NCBI GenBank assembly: GCA_012800195.1
Contig: JAAZJU010000059.1
Span: forward strand, 1-34,114
Direction: 5' to 3'
Source of the DNA: Clostridia bacterium
GTDB taxonomy: Bacteria; Bacillota; Peptococcia; Peptococcales; BICA1-8
DNA length: 34,114 nt
The translations under genes and the position numbers were made by a program. A model generated the notes under the pieces. The model had not been told where the DNA came from, ran no database searches, and was given only the letters and a program-made list of their open reading frames with translations. Within the stretch, counting starts at the first letter, position 1. Each line of letters begins with the position of its first letter. Positions 8,856 through 16,291 of this stretch are shown one piece after another.

Positions 8856-10383
8856 AAGCACCCTCAGTTTTATCAGATTTTTCTCCTACCATTAGGAGTC
8901 CTATTTCCTCGCGAGTTGCCTTCTCAGCATCCAAAATTCCACTTACTCTACCATCCCAAATAACCATAATTCGATCACATAGTTCAATGAGTACATCCAA
9001 ATCTTCAGCAATAAAAAGGATTGCTACTCCTTTTTTCTTTTCTTCATTTAATAAATCATAAATTTTATGACATGTATTTATATCTAGTCCCCGAACTGGG
9101 TAAGCAGTAATCAATAGTTCTGGATTAGAATCTAATTCTCTTCCTAATAATACTTTCTGAATATTTCCCCCTGAAAGATCCCTAATGGGATGATAGATTC
9201 CAGGAGTCTGAATATCAAATCTTTTTACAATTTCTTTTGCTTTGGCGATTGCAGGTTTTCTATTAATTAAGAAGCCCTTTTGAGCTTGATATTGTTTAAG
9301 AATTAAATTGTCAACAATATTCATAGAAGCAACCAGGCCCATGCCTAAACGGTCTTCAGGAACGAAGCTCATAGTTACCCCTTTAGCAATAATCTCAGCG
9401 GGTTTTTTCCCAACTAGGTTTTCCCCTTTAAAGATTATCTCCCCTTCATGAACAGGGTAGAGCCCAGCAATACTTTCACATAATTCCTTTTGGCCACTAC
9501 CAGCTATGCCAGCTACCCCTAATATTTCTCCTGACCGTATGTTAAAGTTTAGCCCCTTTAAGACCTGAACCTTTTCTTCATTTAGGACACTAAGATTTTT
9601 CACTTCTAGGGCAATCTCTTCTTTTGGGGTTTCAATCCTTTTAATTGATAAATCCACGGATTTTCCAACCATTAAATCCGTTAGTTCTTTGGGGTTGGTT
9701 TTATCTTTATCCAGGGTAGCAATGGTTTGTCCTTTCCGTAAAACCGTAATCCTATCAGCTATTTCCATAACTTCACTCATCTTGTGACTAATAAAAATAA
9801 CAGCACAATCCTGTTCAGTCATTCTCTTAATTATTTTAAATAGCTTAGTAGTTTCCTGGGGAGTAAGAACAGCTGTGGGCTCATCCAATATTAAGATATT
9901 AGCTCCCCGATACAATACCTTGAAGATTTCCAGGGTTTGTTTTTCTCCAACTGACATATCATAGACTTTTTTATCAGGATCAATATCCAGTTGGTATTTT
10001 TGGGATAATTCCCTAATACCTTGGCCCATTTTTTTATTATTAGTGAAAAAACCGCCTTGCTTTTGACCTAAGATTATATTTTCCTTAGCTGTAAAAACAT
10101 CTACTAACTTAAAGTGTTGGTGAATCATCCCAATCCCTGCATCAATTGCATCTTTAGGGGAGGAGAATTTTACATTGTTACCCCCGATAAAAATAGAACC
10201 GCTGTCAGGGGTATATATCCCTGACAGCATATTCATTAGAGTACTTTTTCCAGCACCATTCTCACCTAAAAGGGCATGAACTTCACCTTTGTTTACTTGG
10301 AGATTAACATTATTGTTGGCTATAACTTTACCAAAGGTTTTAGTTAAGCCTTCCATTTTTAGATAAGGATTTTCAGTACTCAT
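8845..10383 (-). CDS. nupO: Nucleoside ABC transporter ATP-binding protein (NupO/YufO-like)
   Basis: This is a double ATPase of 512 residues that powers the NupPQ channel. The first nucleotide-binding domain has Walker A GENGAGKST (40-48), ABC signature MSVGEKQ (143-149) and Walker B LILDEP (164-169). The second is degenerate in the usual way for this family: GIAGSGQKELCE in place of a full P-loop, signature LSGGNIQKVLLGREL, and ITAYPVRGLD at Walker B. Family members such as RbsA and YufO show the same asymmetry. A site reading AAGGGTG precedes the ATG, 13 nt downstream of the nupN stop. Confidence 0.94.
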   Translation of the reverse strand: MSTENPYLKMEGLTKTFGKVIANNNVNLQVNKGEVHALLGENGAGKSTLMNMLSGIYTPDSGSIFIGGNNVKFSSPKDAIDAGIGMIHQHFKLVDVFTAKENIILGQKQGGFFTNNKKMGQGIRELSQKYQLDIDPDKKVYDMSVGEKQTLEIFKVLYRGANILILDEPTAVLTPQETTKLFKIIKRMTEQDCAVIFISHKMSEVMEIADRITVLRKGQTIATLDKDKTNPKELTDLMVGKSVDLSIKRIETPKEEIALEVKNLSVLNEEKVQVLKGLNFNIRSGEILGVAGIAGSGQKELCESIAGLYPVHEGEIIFKGENLVGKKPAEIIAKGVTMSFVPEDRLGMGLVASMNIVDNLILKQYQAQKGFLINRKPAIAKAKEIVKRFDIQTPGIYHPIRDLSGGNIQKVLLGRELDSNPELLITAYPVRGLDINTCHKIYDLLNEEKKKGVAILFIAEDLDVLIELCDRIMVIWDGRVSGILDAEKATREEIGLLMVGEKSDKTEGAYAI

Positions 10384-10396
10384 TAAAGTTCACCCT

Positions 10397-11485
10397 TTAT
10401 TTATTAATTTTACCTTCAACACCTTGAACAAACCAATCAAAACTTAGTAACTCATCATCGGTCATTAACTCACCTTCAGCTACCCTAACATTACCCTCTT
10501 GGTCTTTAATAGGACCAGCAAAAACCTTTAACTCACCAGATTTGATTTTAGCTTGAGCTTCATCTATAACCGCTTGAGCACCCTCAGGAGCATTCTCAGT
10601 TAATGGAGCCAAAGCAACTATACCATCTTCCATAGATCCCCAGTAGCTTTCAGGAGCCCAGGTACCATCAATAACTTTTTGGATTTGTTCCACATAATAT
10701 GGTCCAAAGTTCCAAACGGGAGCAGTCATATAAGCATCTGGAGCTGCTTCACTCATATCTGAATGGTAACCAATAGACCATACTCCTCTTTCTTGAGCAG
10801 CTTGTTGAGGACCAGCAGTATCTTGATGTTGAGCAATTACATCCGCACCTTCATCCAATAAAGCTCTAGCGGCTTCATATTCTCTAGCTGGATCATACCA
10901 GGTGTTTGTCCATCTAACCTTAACAACAGCATCAGGGTTAACAGCTTGTACACCTAAAGCAAAAGCATTGATACCTCTTACTACCTCTGGAATATCGAAG
11001 GCAGCAACATAACCAATAACATTAGACTCAGTTTTTAGACCAGCAACCATACCGGAAAGGTATCTTGGTTCATAAATTCTACCAAAGTAATTACCCATGT
11101 TTTCAGTCATCTTATAACCAGAGCAGTGCATGAATTTTACTTCTGGATATTCAAGAGACATTTTCTCCATATAATCCATATACCCAAAACTAGTAGCAAA
11201 AATAATATTAGCACCTTGATCAATCATATCTTTCATAACATTTTCTACATCTGGACCTTCTTCTACAGACTCTTTATATAATGTTTCTATACCTAATTGT
11301 TCTACAACATATTGTCTAGCCATTTCATGAGCATAGGACCAGCCACCATCCCCTGTAGGTCCAACATAGATGAAGCCTGCTTTTACATCCTGAGCACCTT
11401 CTTGACCACTGTCACCGGAACAACCGGTTAAGAAAACCGCCATAGCTAAAAATAAGACCATTAAAACTTTTGATACCCTCTTCAT
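10397..11485 (-). CDS. nupN: BMP-family nucleoside-binding lipoprotein (NupN/PnrA-like)
   Basis: This is the extracellular substrate-binding lipoprotein of the importer, 362 residues. The signal peptide MKRVSKVLMVLFLAMAVFLTGC ends in an LTGC lipobox, so Cys22 would be lipidated and anchored outside the membrane. The mature part begins with an acidic, Gly-rich linker and then GFIYVGPTGDGGWSYAHE, typical of the PnrA/BMP purine nucleoside receptors, followed by FATSFGYMD and the second lobe. An AAGGGGGAG site precedes the ATG. Its position between the guanine-switched xpt and the ATPase supports a purine nucleoside substrate. B. subtilis NupN, the best-known relative, serves guanosine uptake. 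Confidence 0.93.
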   Translation of the reverse strand: MKRVSKVLMVLFLAMAVFLTGCSGDSGQEGAQDVKAGFIYVGPTGDGGWSYAHEMARQYVVEQLGIETLYKESVEEGPDVENVMKDMIDQGANIIFATSFGYMDYMEKMSLEYPEVKFMHCSGYKMTENMGNYFGRIYEPRYLSGMVAGLKTESNVIGYVAAFDIPEVVRGINAFALGVQAVNPDAVVKVRWTNTWYDPAREYEAARALLDEGADVIAQHQDTAGPQQAAQERGVWSIGYHSDMSEAAPDAYMTAPVWNFGPYYVEQIQKVIDGTWAPESYWGSMEDGIVALAPLTENAPEGAQAVIDEAQAKIKSGELKVFAGPIKDQEGNVRVAEGELMTDDELLSFDWFVQGVEGKINK

Positions 11486-11520
11486 TAATTTTGCTCCCCC
11501 TTGTTTTTTTATATTTATTT

Positions 11521-11546
11521 AAAAGCTACCTTAGAGGTAGACTTTT
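11521..11546 (-). other. Hairpin between xpt and nupN
   Basis: On the minus strand AAAAG-T-CTACC pairs with GGTAG-CTTTT around TCTAA, a 10-bp stem with a single bulged base. The following sequence is AAATAAATAT, not a U-run. It is more likely an mRNA-processing or stability element, or a leaky attenuator, than a full terminator. Confidence 0.45.
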
Positions 11547-11558
11547 AGATACCCTGTT

Positions 11559-12131
11559 TTACGCAAAAACGATTTGTCCATTGTCTATAGACTTTATAAT
11601 TGCTAAGGACTCAACTTTTACGTCATTTTCTTCAATCTTCGTTCTTCCCTTTTGAAAGCCTTTTTCAATGGCAATTCCGACTCCCACAACCTGGGCCTGG
11701 GCTTGTCGGACAATATTAATCAAACCTACTGCTGCATTTCCCATTGCTAAAAAGTCATCAATAATTAAGACCTTATCTTGAGAATCTATATATTCCTTAG
11801 ATACCCTAATGGTGTAGTTCTTATCCTTGGTAAAGGAATATACTTGGCTTTCATAAACATCATTGGATAAGTTTTTAGCCTCTAACTTTTTAGCAAATAC
11901 CACTGGTACATTTTTAAAGTATTGGGCAGTTATACAAGCTAAACCAATCCCACTAGCTTCAATGGTTAAGATTTTAGTGACCTCTTTATTTGCAAACCTG
12001 GCTTTGAATTCCTTACCCATTTCGTTTAATAAATTAACATCTATTTGATGGTTGAGAAAGCTATCTACCTTTACTATTTCACTACCAATAATTTTAGCAC
12101 TCTCATTAATTCTTTTTTTAAGCATTTCCAT
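11559..12131 (-). CDS. xpt: Xanthine phosphoribosyltransferase
   Basis: Xpt converts xanthine (and, in relatives, some guanine) plus PRPP to the nucleotide. The 190 residues match the family length. The PRPP-binding motif VLIIDDFLAMGNA lies at residues 121-133, and the EASGIGLACITAQYF segment near 58-72 is typical of this type I PRTase group. The ATG follows AGGAGG at 9 nt. It is the first gene after a guanine riboswitch and terminator, the same arrangement as B. subtilis xpt. Here it leads a nucleoside transporter instead of the pbuX permease. A hairpin separates it from nupN. Confidence 0.95.
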   Translation of the reverse strand: MEMLKKRINESAKIIGSEIVKVDSFLNHQIDVNLLNEMGKEFKARFANKEVTKILTIEASGIGLACITAQYFKNVPVVFAKKLEAKNLSNDVYESQVYSFTKDKNYTIRVSKEYIDSQDKVLIIDDFLAMGNAAVGLINIVRQAQAQVVGVGIAIEKGFQKGRTKIEENDVKVESLAIIKSIDNGQIVFA

Positions 12132-12151
12132 TTTAAGGGCCTCCTAAAGTG

Positions 12152-12187
12152 AAAAAAGAAAACTCCCTAATTCAAATTAGGGAGTTT
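12152..12187 (-). terminator. Riboswitch-controlled terminator before xpt
   Basis: AAACTCCCTAAT-TTGA-ATTAGGGAGTTT is a perfect 12-bp stem on the minus strand, followed by TCTTTTTT. Its 5' arm can instead pair upstream. GGG-UU-GUUUAU (from the 3' strand of the aptamer P1, 12236-12246) pairs with AUAAAC-U-CCC (12180-12189), and this helix continues into CAGAAGA/UCUUCUG (12228-12234 with 12192-12198). The two states are mutually exclusive, so ligand binding would free the terminator. Confidence 0.92.
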
Positions 12188-12240
12188 ATTTCAGAAGATA
12201 AAAGTAAAAAAGCTAACCTTAAAAAATTCTTCTGCATAAA

Positions 12241-12313
12241 CAACCCGTAGTCAGGCAATTTACGGTTGCCCGGTAGAAACATTCAGCCCATATCGCTAAA
12301 CATATACAAGTCG
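12241..12313 (-). promoter_or_regulatory. Guanine-class purine riboswitch
   Basis: The minus strand carries the conserved purine aptamer elements in order: P1 CGACTTG pairing with CGGGTTG (with wobbles), TATA in J1/2, P2 TTTAGC/GCTGAA around GATATG, J2/3 TGTTTCTACC, P3 GGCAA/TTGCC around CCGTAAA, and J3/1 TGACTACG. The C in GACTA corresponds to C74, which selects guanine/hypoxanthine-type ligands over adenine. A long antiterminator and a terminator follow, which indicates an OFF switch when guanine is plentiful. Confidence 0.95.
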
Positions 12314-12367
12314 TTCAATCACGAATATTTGTTTTTTTTTATAGCTTAATGTTCAGCTATTAACCTA

Positions 12368-12396
12368 ATAATAAGATAATCCGACAAAAATATCAA
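12368..12396 (-). promoter_or_regulatory. Promoter of the xpt-nup operon
   Basis: TTGATA (12391-12396) is separated by 17 nt from TATTAT (12368-12373) on the minus strand. Transcription starting near 12361 would place the guanine aptamer about 50 nt into the transcript. No convincing terminator is seen between aspA and this promoter, so some read-through from aspA is possible. Confidence 0.65.
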
Positions 12397-12445
12397 GTAT
12401 ATTTTATATGATTTTTATTGTTTCTTCACTAATTGTTTTTCTTTA

Positions 12446-13849
12446 TTAGTCCTTAGACATTACCCCAGGTTCAGTCATAGCTTTAGGGGAAAAGATAGTT
12501 TTTATTTCCTCCTTGCTCAATAAACCTTTTTGTTCCACAATTTCTGTAACCGATTGGTTACCTGCAAGGACTTCTTGAGCCAGTAGAGAGGATTTTTCAT
12601 AACCGATGTATGGATTAAGAACAGTAATTATTCCAACACTTTTCTCAACCATTTCTAAACAATGTTCCTTATTTGCTGTTATTCCATCAATACATCTTTC
12701 TCTAAAGATTTTAACCACATTAGTTAATACAGTTAGGGACTGGATTAGATTAAAGACAATCACTGGCTCCATAACGTTTAGCTCCAATTGACCAGCTTGA
12801 ACAGCTAGGGCGATAGTTTGATCATTTCCTATTACCTGAAAAGCCACTTGATTGACTACCTCAGGAATTACAGGGTTTACCTTTCCTGGCATAATTGAAG
12901 AACCAGGTTGCATTGGAGGAAGGTTAATTTCATTAAAACCATTTCTAGGGCCGGAAGCCATTAATCTTAAATCATTGGCTACCTTTGATAAATTTAAGGC
13001 TAAAATTTTTAAGCTACTGGAAAAGGCTGCTAAATTATCGGTATTTTGAGTAGCATCTACCAAGTTTTCCGCCTTTTTTAAGGGTAATCCTGAAATTTCC
13101 CTTAAAATAACTGCAACTCTATCAATATATTCCTTCTTTGCATTGAGACCAGTACCTACAGCAGTTGCCCCTAAGTTAATCTCCGTTAAATCCCTTGCTA
13201 AAAGTTCTATTCTCTTCATATCCCTGGCTATAGCTTTTCCATAGGCCGCAAATTCCTGCCCTAGACGGATGGGCACAGCATCTTGTAAATGAGTTCTTCC
13301 TACCTTTACAACATCATCAAATTCCTTAGCTTTTTTATTAAAGCTTTCTTCCAAAGCAGCCAATTCTTTATAAAGTCCCTCTACTAGAGTAAGGATGGCA
13401 ATTCTTATAGCTGTGGGAAAGACATCATTGGTGGATTGGGCCATATTGACATGGGTGTTGGGGGACACAAGAAGATAGTTGCCTTTTTTACCGCCCAGTA
13501 TTTCAATGGCTCTATTGGCTATTACTTCATTGGCATTCATGTTTAATGAGGTACCTGCTCCCCCTTGAATAACATCAACAATGAATTGGTCATCAAATTT
13601 GCCTTCAATTACTTCTTCGGAGGCTTCTATAATGGCACTACCTATTTTTTTATCCAATAGTCCTAGTTCGAGATTAGTCTGGGCAGAAGCTTTTTTTACC
13701 ATAGCTAGAGCTTTAATTAGAGTAGTGTGGGGTGTATATCCAGTGATGGGAAAGTTTTCTTTGGCTCTGATTGTTTGAATACCATAGTAAGCATCAATGG
13801 GAACCTCCTTTTCCCCTAATAAATCCTTTTCCATTCTAACGATTAACAT
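12446..13849 (-). CDS. aspA: Aspartate ammonia-lyase
   Basis: AspA interconverts aspartate with fumarate and ammonia. The protein has 467 residues, the family length. It belongs to the aspartase/fumarase superfamily, with the signature GSSIMPGKVNP at 316-326, whose Ser is in the catalytic loop. The substrate segment GGAGTSLNMNANEV (97-110) and the N-terminal RMEKDLLGEKEVPIDAYYGIQTIRA favour aspartase over class II fumarase. The start at 13849 is supported by GGAGG 7 nt upstream. It appears monocistronic. The released ammonia could matter locally, given the altered glutaminases PurQ and CbiA in this window, but that link is inference. Confidence 0.93.
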   Translation of the reverse strand: MLIVRMEKDLLGEKEVPIDAYYGIQTIRAKENFPITGYTPHTTLIKALAMVKKASAQTNLELGLLDKKIGSAIIEASEEVIEGKFDDQFIVDVIQGGAGTSLNMNANEVIANRAIEILGGKKGNYLLVSPNTHVNMAQSTNDVFPTAIRIAILTLVEGLYKELAALEESFNKKAKEFDDVVKVGRTHLQDAVPIRLGQEFAAYGKAIARDMKRIELLARDLTEINLGATAVGTGLNAKKEYIDRVAVILREISGLPLKKAENLVDATQNTDNLAAFSSSLKILALNLSKVANDLRLMASGPRNGFNEINLPPMQPGSSIMPGKVNPVIPEVVNQVAFQVIGNDQTIALAVQAGQLELNVMEPVIVFNLIQSLTVLTNVVKIFRERCIDGITANKEHCLEMVEKSVGIITVLNPYIGYEKSSLLAQEVLAGNQSVTEIVEQKGLLSKEEIKTIFSPKAMTEPGVMSKD

Positions 13850-13923
13850 ACCATCGCCTCCTATAATAATAGAAAATTACTCTTATTTTTCCTTAATTAA
13901 AATAACAATATCCTCTTATTGTA

Positions 13924-13945
13924 TGTATATTGTATTTTGTATACA
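13924..13945. promoter_or_regulatory. Inverted repeat in the aspA leader, possible operator
   Basis: TGTATA-N10-TATACA forms a perfect 6-bp dyad about 80-100 nt upstream of the aspA start and about 60-80 nt downstream of the proposed transcription start. The size and symmetry would suit a dimeric repressor acting as a roadblock. No regulator is identifiable. Confidence 0.35.
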
Positions 13946-14010
13946 CGAACAATTAAAAAAATACTCTTCTAAAGTTACCTGATTTTTTTCTTATATCTAT
14001 CTTTAGCTTC

Positions 14011-14038
14011 ATTATATTATACTTCTAAATTAAATCAA
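14011..14038 (-). promoter_or_regulatory. Candidate aspA promoter
   Basis: On the minus strand TTGATT (14033-14038) is followed by 16 nt and TATAAT (14011-14016). Transcription would start near 14004 and give a leader of about 155 nt. Between this promoter and the terminator at 14138-14170 I see only a short AACCC/GGGTT dyad and no gene. Confidence 0.5.
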
Positions 14039-14137
14039 TTTTCCTTTAGAATATATTATGCAGAAACCCGAATAGGGTTCATTTACCAATTAACTCTTGA
14101 TGGATATCCTTAAATATTCCGCAGAAACTTTACTCTT

Positions 14138-14170
14138 AAAAAGCCTTAATGTATAACATTAAGGCTTTTT
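14138..14170 (-). terminator. Terminator of the metallophosphoesterase-YbjQ-glyoxalase group
   Basis: AAAAAGCCTTAATG pairs perfectly with CATTAAGGCTTTTT around a 5-nt loop. The stem ends in TTTTT on either strand, and it lies 5 bp past the glyoxalase stop. Confidence 0.88.
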
Positions 14171-14174
14171 AATA

Positions 14175-14546
14175 CTATTTACCTTTTGGTAATATCTCTA
14201 ACCAATAACCATCGGGATCACTAATAAAATAGATCCCCATTTCCTTATTTTCAAAACAAATACAGCCCATATCCCGATGATGCTTATAAGCCTCTTCAAA
14301 ATCTTCCGTTTCAAAGGCCAAATGAAACTCGTTTTCCCCTAAATCATAGGGTTCAGTTCTGTCCCTTAACCAGGTTAACTCTAACAAATGGGGAGTAACA
14401 CTATCCCCTAAAAAAACCAAAGTAAAACTACCATCGGAAGCAGTAATCCTTTTACTTTCCTTTAAGCCTAAGGCCTGTTGATAAAAAGCTATACTTTTTT
14501 CCAAATCTAAGACATTAAGATTATTATGGGCAAAGGTAAATTTCAT
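14175..14546 (-). CDS. gloA: Lactoylglutathione lyase-like (glyoxalase I, VOC family)
   Basis: This is a cytoplasmic VOC-fold metalloenzyme expected to isomerise the hemithioacetal of methylglyoxal and a thiol. The 123 residues comprise two beta-alpha-beta-beta-beta modules. The four metal ligands are in register with E. coli GloA: His7 (FAHNN), Glu56 (LLELTW), His75 (EFHLAF) and Glu117 (YWLEIL). The short length resembles Ni/Co-type bacterial enzymes. The thiol may not be glutathione in this kind of organism. A GGGGGA site precedes the ATG, and the stop of the ybjQ-like gene lies 14 bp upstream, so they are probably co-transcribed. Another VOC enzyme activity cannot be excluded. Confidence 0.8.
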   Translation of the reverse strand: MKFTFAHNNLNVLDLEKSIAFYQQALGLKESKRITASDGSFTLVFLGDSVTPHLLELTWLRDRTEPYDLGENEFHLAFETEDFEEAYKHHRDMGCICFENKEMGIYFISDPDGYWLEILPKGK

Positions 14547-14560
14547 CAGTTTTCCCCCAA

Positions 14561-14881
14561 TTAAATAACTTTTACAGCTGTCCCTGAAGCCGTTACCATG
14601 AGCATATTGCCTCCTGCACCTAATACCTCATAATCAATATCTACTCCTATAACAGCATTAGCATTTAAGTCTTCTGCTCTTCTGGCCATTTCTTTGAGAG
14701 CATCTTCCCGGGCTTTAATAAGTTCTCCTTCATAGGAACCAGATCTTCCACCGAAAATATTGGTTAATCCAGCGGCAAAGTCCTTAACAAAATTTATTCC
14801 CGTAATTACCTCACCAAAAACTACACCCTTATACTCCGTAACCTTTTTACCTTCAATACTGTGGGTAGTGGTAATTATCAT
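14561..14881 (-). CDS. YbjQ/UPF0145 family protein
   Basis: This is a small soluble protein of the YbjQ (UPF0145, sometimes called heavy-metal-binding) family, thought to form pentameric rings. Its biochemical role is unknown. The family pattern is complete: [28 protein letters not shown] at the N-terminus, the [11 protein letters not shown]-like stretch ([19 protein letters not shown]), [25 protein letters not shown], and the terminal [10 protein letters not shown] strand. The track ORF starts at a TTG at 14896. GGAGG lies 8 nt before the ATG at 14881, so I take that start (106 residues). It sits between the metallophosphoesterase and glyoxalase genes without an obvious terminator on either side. 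Confidence 0.88.
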   Translation of the reverse strand: MIITTTHSIEGKKVTEYKGVVFGEVITGINFVKDFAAGLTNIFGGRSGSYEGELIKAREDALKEMARRAEDLNANAVIGVDIDYEVLGAGGNMLMVTASGTAVKVI

Positions 14882-14946
14882 TCTCCATTCCTCCAAAAAT
14901 AGCTTATTTTTAATCTAATTATAATATATTGTTCTTTAATCTTAAA

Positions 14947-16038
14947 CTATACATATTTAATCATTACTATTTCTGAATCGGAAAACAAACGCATGGGCGG
15001 TCCCCAAGTTCCAGTACCAGAGGTGGTATAAATATGGGAATCACCACAAGTATGAAGTCCATAAGCATACCGGTAATTTAGATTAACTAGGATATTCATG
15101 GGTGGTAATTGTCCCCGATGGGTATGACCTGATAACTGGAGGTCTATGCCCATAGCCGCTGTCTGTTTAAAACCAACAGGCTGGTGAACTAAAAGAATAT
15201 TATACAGTTCCAAGTTACAGCTGTTTAAAATTTCCTGCAAGTGGGATTGAAAGGTTTTTGTACTTTTAGTTACTTCATCTGATAACCCAATTAAATTAAT
15301 TTTTCCATCAATAGTTATTGCTTCATTATGAAGAACTCGAATATTAGCAGCTTCACAAAATTGATGGAAATTTGTAATTCCTGAATAATATTCATGATTT
15401 CCAGCCACAGCAAAAACACCATGTTTCCCATTTAATTTCTTCATAATAGGGACAAATCTTTTTAACTTAGCAAAAGAATCATCTACCAAGTCTCCTGTTA
15501 TCACAATTAAGTCCGCCTGTAAATTATTAACTTTATTTACAACCCGATCTAGCCATCTTTCAGAAGTTAACAATCCCAAGTGGACATCAGAAAGATGAAC
15601 GATTATTAATGGTTCTTTTACAGCCTTTCGCTGCTTAATATTGACTGTTTTAACCTTAGGCCCCGTTAAGACCTTGGTTACAGAAATGAAAATTAAAAGA
15701 ATGATGGTTAAAAATGAAATTATAAACAAATCTCTCTCCATGGGATAAACTCGATTTATTATATCTACGGAAACAAATACCGTGAAGGAAATAGCTAGAA
15801 ATCCCATCCAAGATGCTCCTAAATAGGAAACGATAGGAACACTGGACCTTCCTCTTAAGAACCAACTAAGAATATAAACACCACTCAAAAATATAAAAAT
15901 AAAACTAATTATAAATAATGGTATCCCAGTCAAATTAAAACCTTGAACAATGGTATGGTAAATATAATAATTTGTCACTAGATAAACTAATAAAAAACCC
16001 ATAATAAAAAATTTAAAGGCTGGGTGTTGTTTGGTCAT
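14947..16038 (-). CDS. Membrane-anchored metallophosphoesterase (YkuE/YaeI-like)
   Basis: The N-terminal 125 residues hold about four membrane segments, followed by a calcineurin-like phosphoesterase domain. Metal-binding motifs appear in order: LSDVHLG (Asp151, His153), ITGDLVDD (Asp183), GNHEYYSG (Asn214, His215), LLVHQP and LSGHTHRGQLPP. Relatives hydrolyse phosphoesters of lipids or nucleotides, and the substrate here is unknown. The track ORF extends to a TTG at 16224 with no ribosome site. The ATG at 16038 is preceded by GGAGGTGCAATAGGGAGAAA and gives 363 residues, a usual length. The 62 extra codons are open but do not look conserved. It probably heads a group with the YbjQ and glyoxalase genes. 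Confidence 0.85.
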   Translation of the reverse strand: MTKQHPAFKFFIMGFLLVYLVTNYYIYHTIVQGFNLTGIPLFIISFIFIFLSGVYILSWFLRGRSSVPIVSYLGASWMGFLAISFTVFVSVDIINRVYPMERDLFIISFLTIILLIFISVTKVLTGPKVKTVNIKQRKAVKEPLIIVHLSDVHLGLLTSERWLDRVVNKVNNLQADLIVITGDLVDDSFAKLKRFVPIMKKLNGKHGVFAVAGNHEYYSGITNFHQFCEAANIRVLHNEAITIDGKINLIGLSDEVTKSTKTFQSHLQEILNSCNLELYNILLVHQPVGFKQTAAMGIDLQLSGHTHRGQLPPMNILVNLNYRYAYGLHTCGDSHIYTTSGTGTWGPPMRLFSDSEIVMIKYV

Positions 16039-16255
16039 TTTCTCCCTATTGCACCTCCACAACCAAAGCATAATTATATTTTCTGCTAACTCCCTTTCCC
16101 TAAGGCCCGTTAAGCTCTTGTATATTTTAACCATCCTAGATAGTAAAAAAGCTCCCCAGGAAACAATAATTGTATTATAAAAAGTCTGATTTTTTATAGT
16201 GCTTAGATTATTCAATCGTGACAAAAATATAAACTTTCATAACACTGATAAACTA

Positions 16256-16291
16256 ACGCAAAAAGCTTAGGTTTATTTTAACCTAAGCTTT
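16256..16291 (-). terminator. Terminator of the cbi operon
   Basis: AAAGCTTAGGTT pairs perfectly with AACCTAAGCTTT (12 bp) around a 6-nt loop, followed by TTTTT on the minus strand. The cbiA stop codon TAG lies inside the 5' arm, so translation runs into the hairpin. The 217 bp beyond it, up to the metallophosphoesterase start, contain no recognised gene. Confidence 0.88.
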
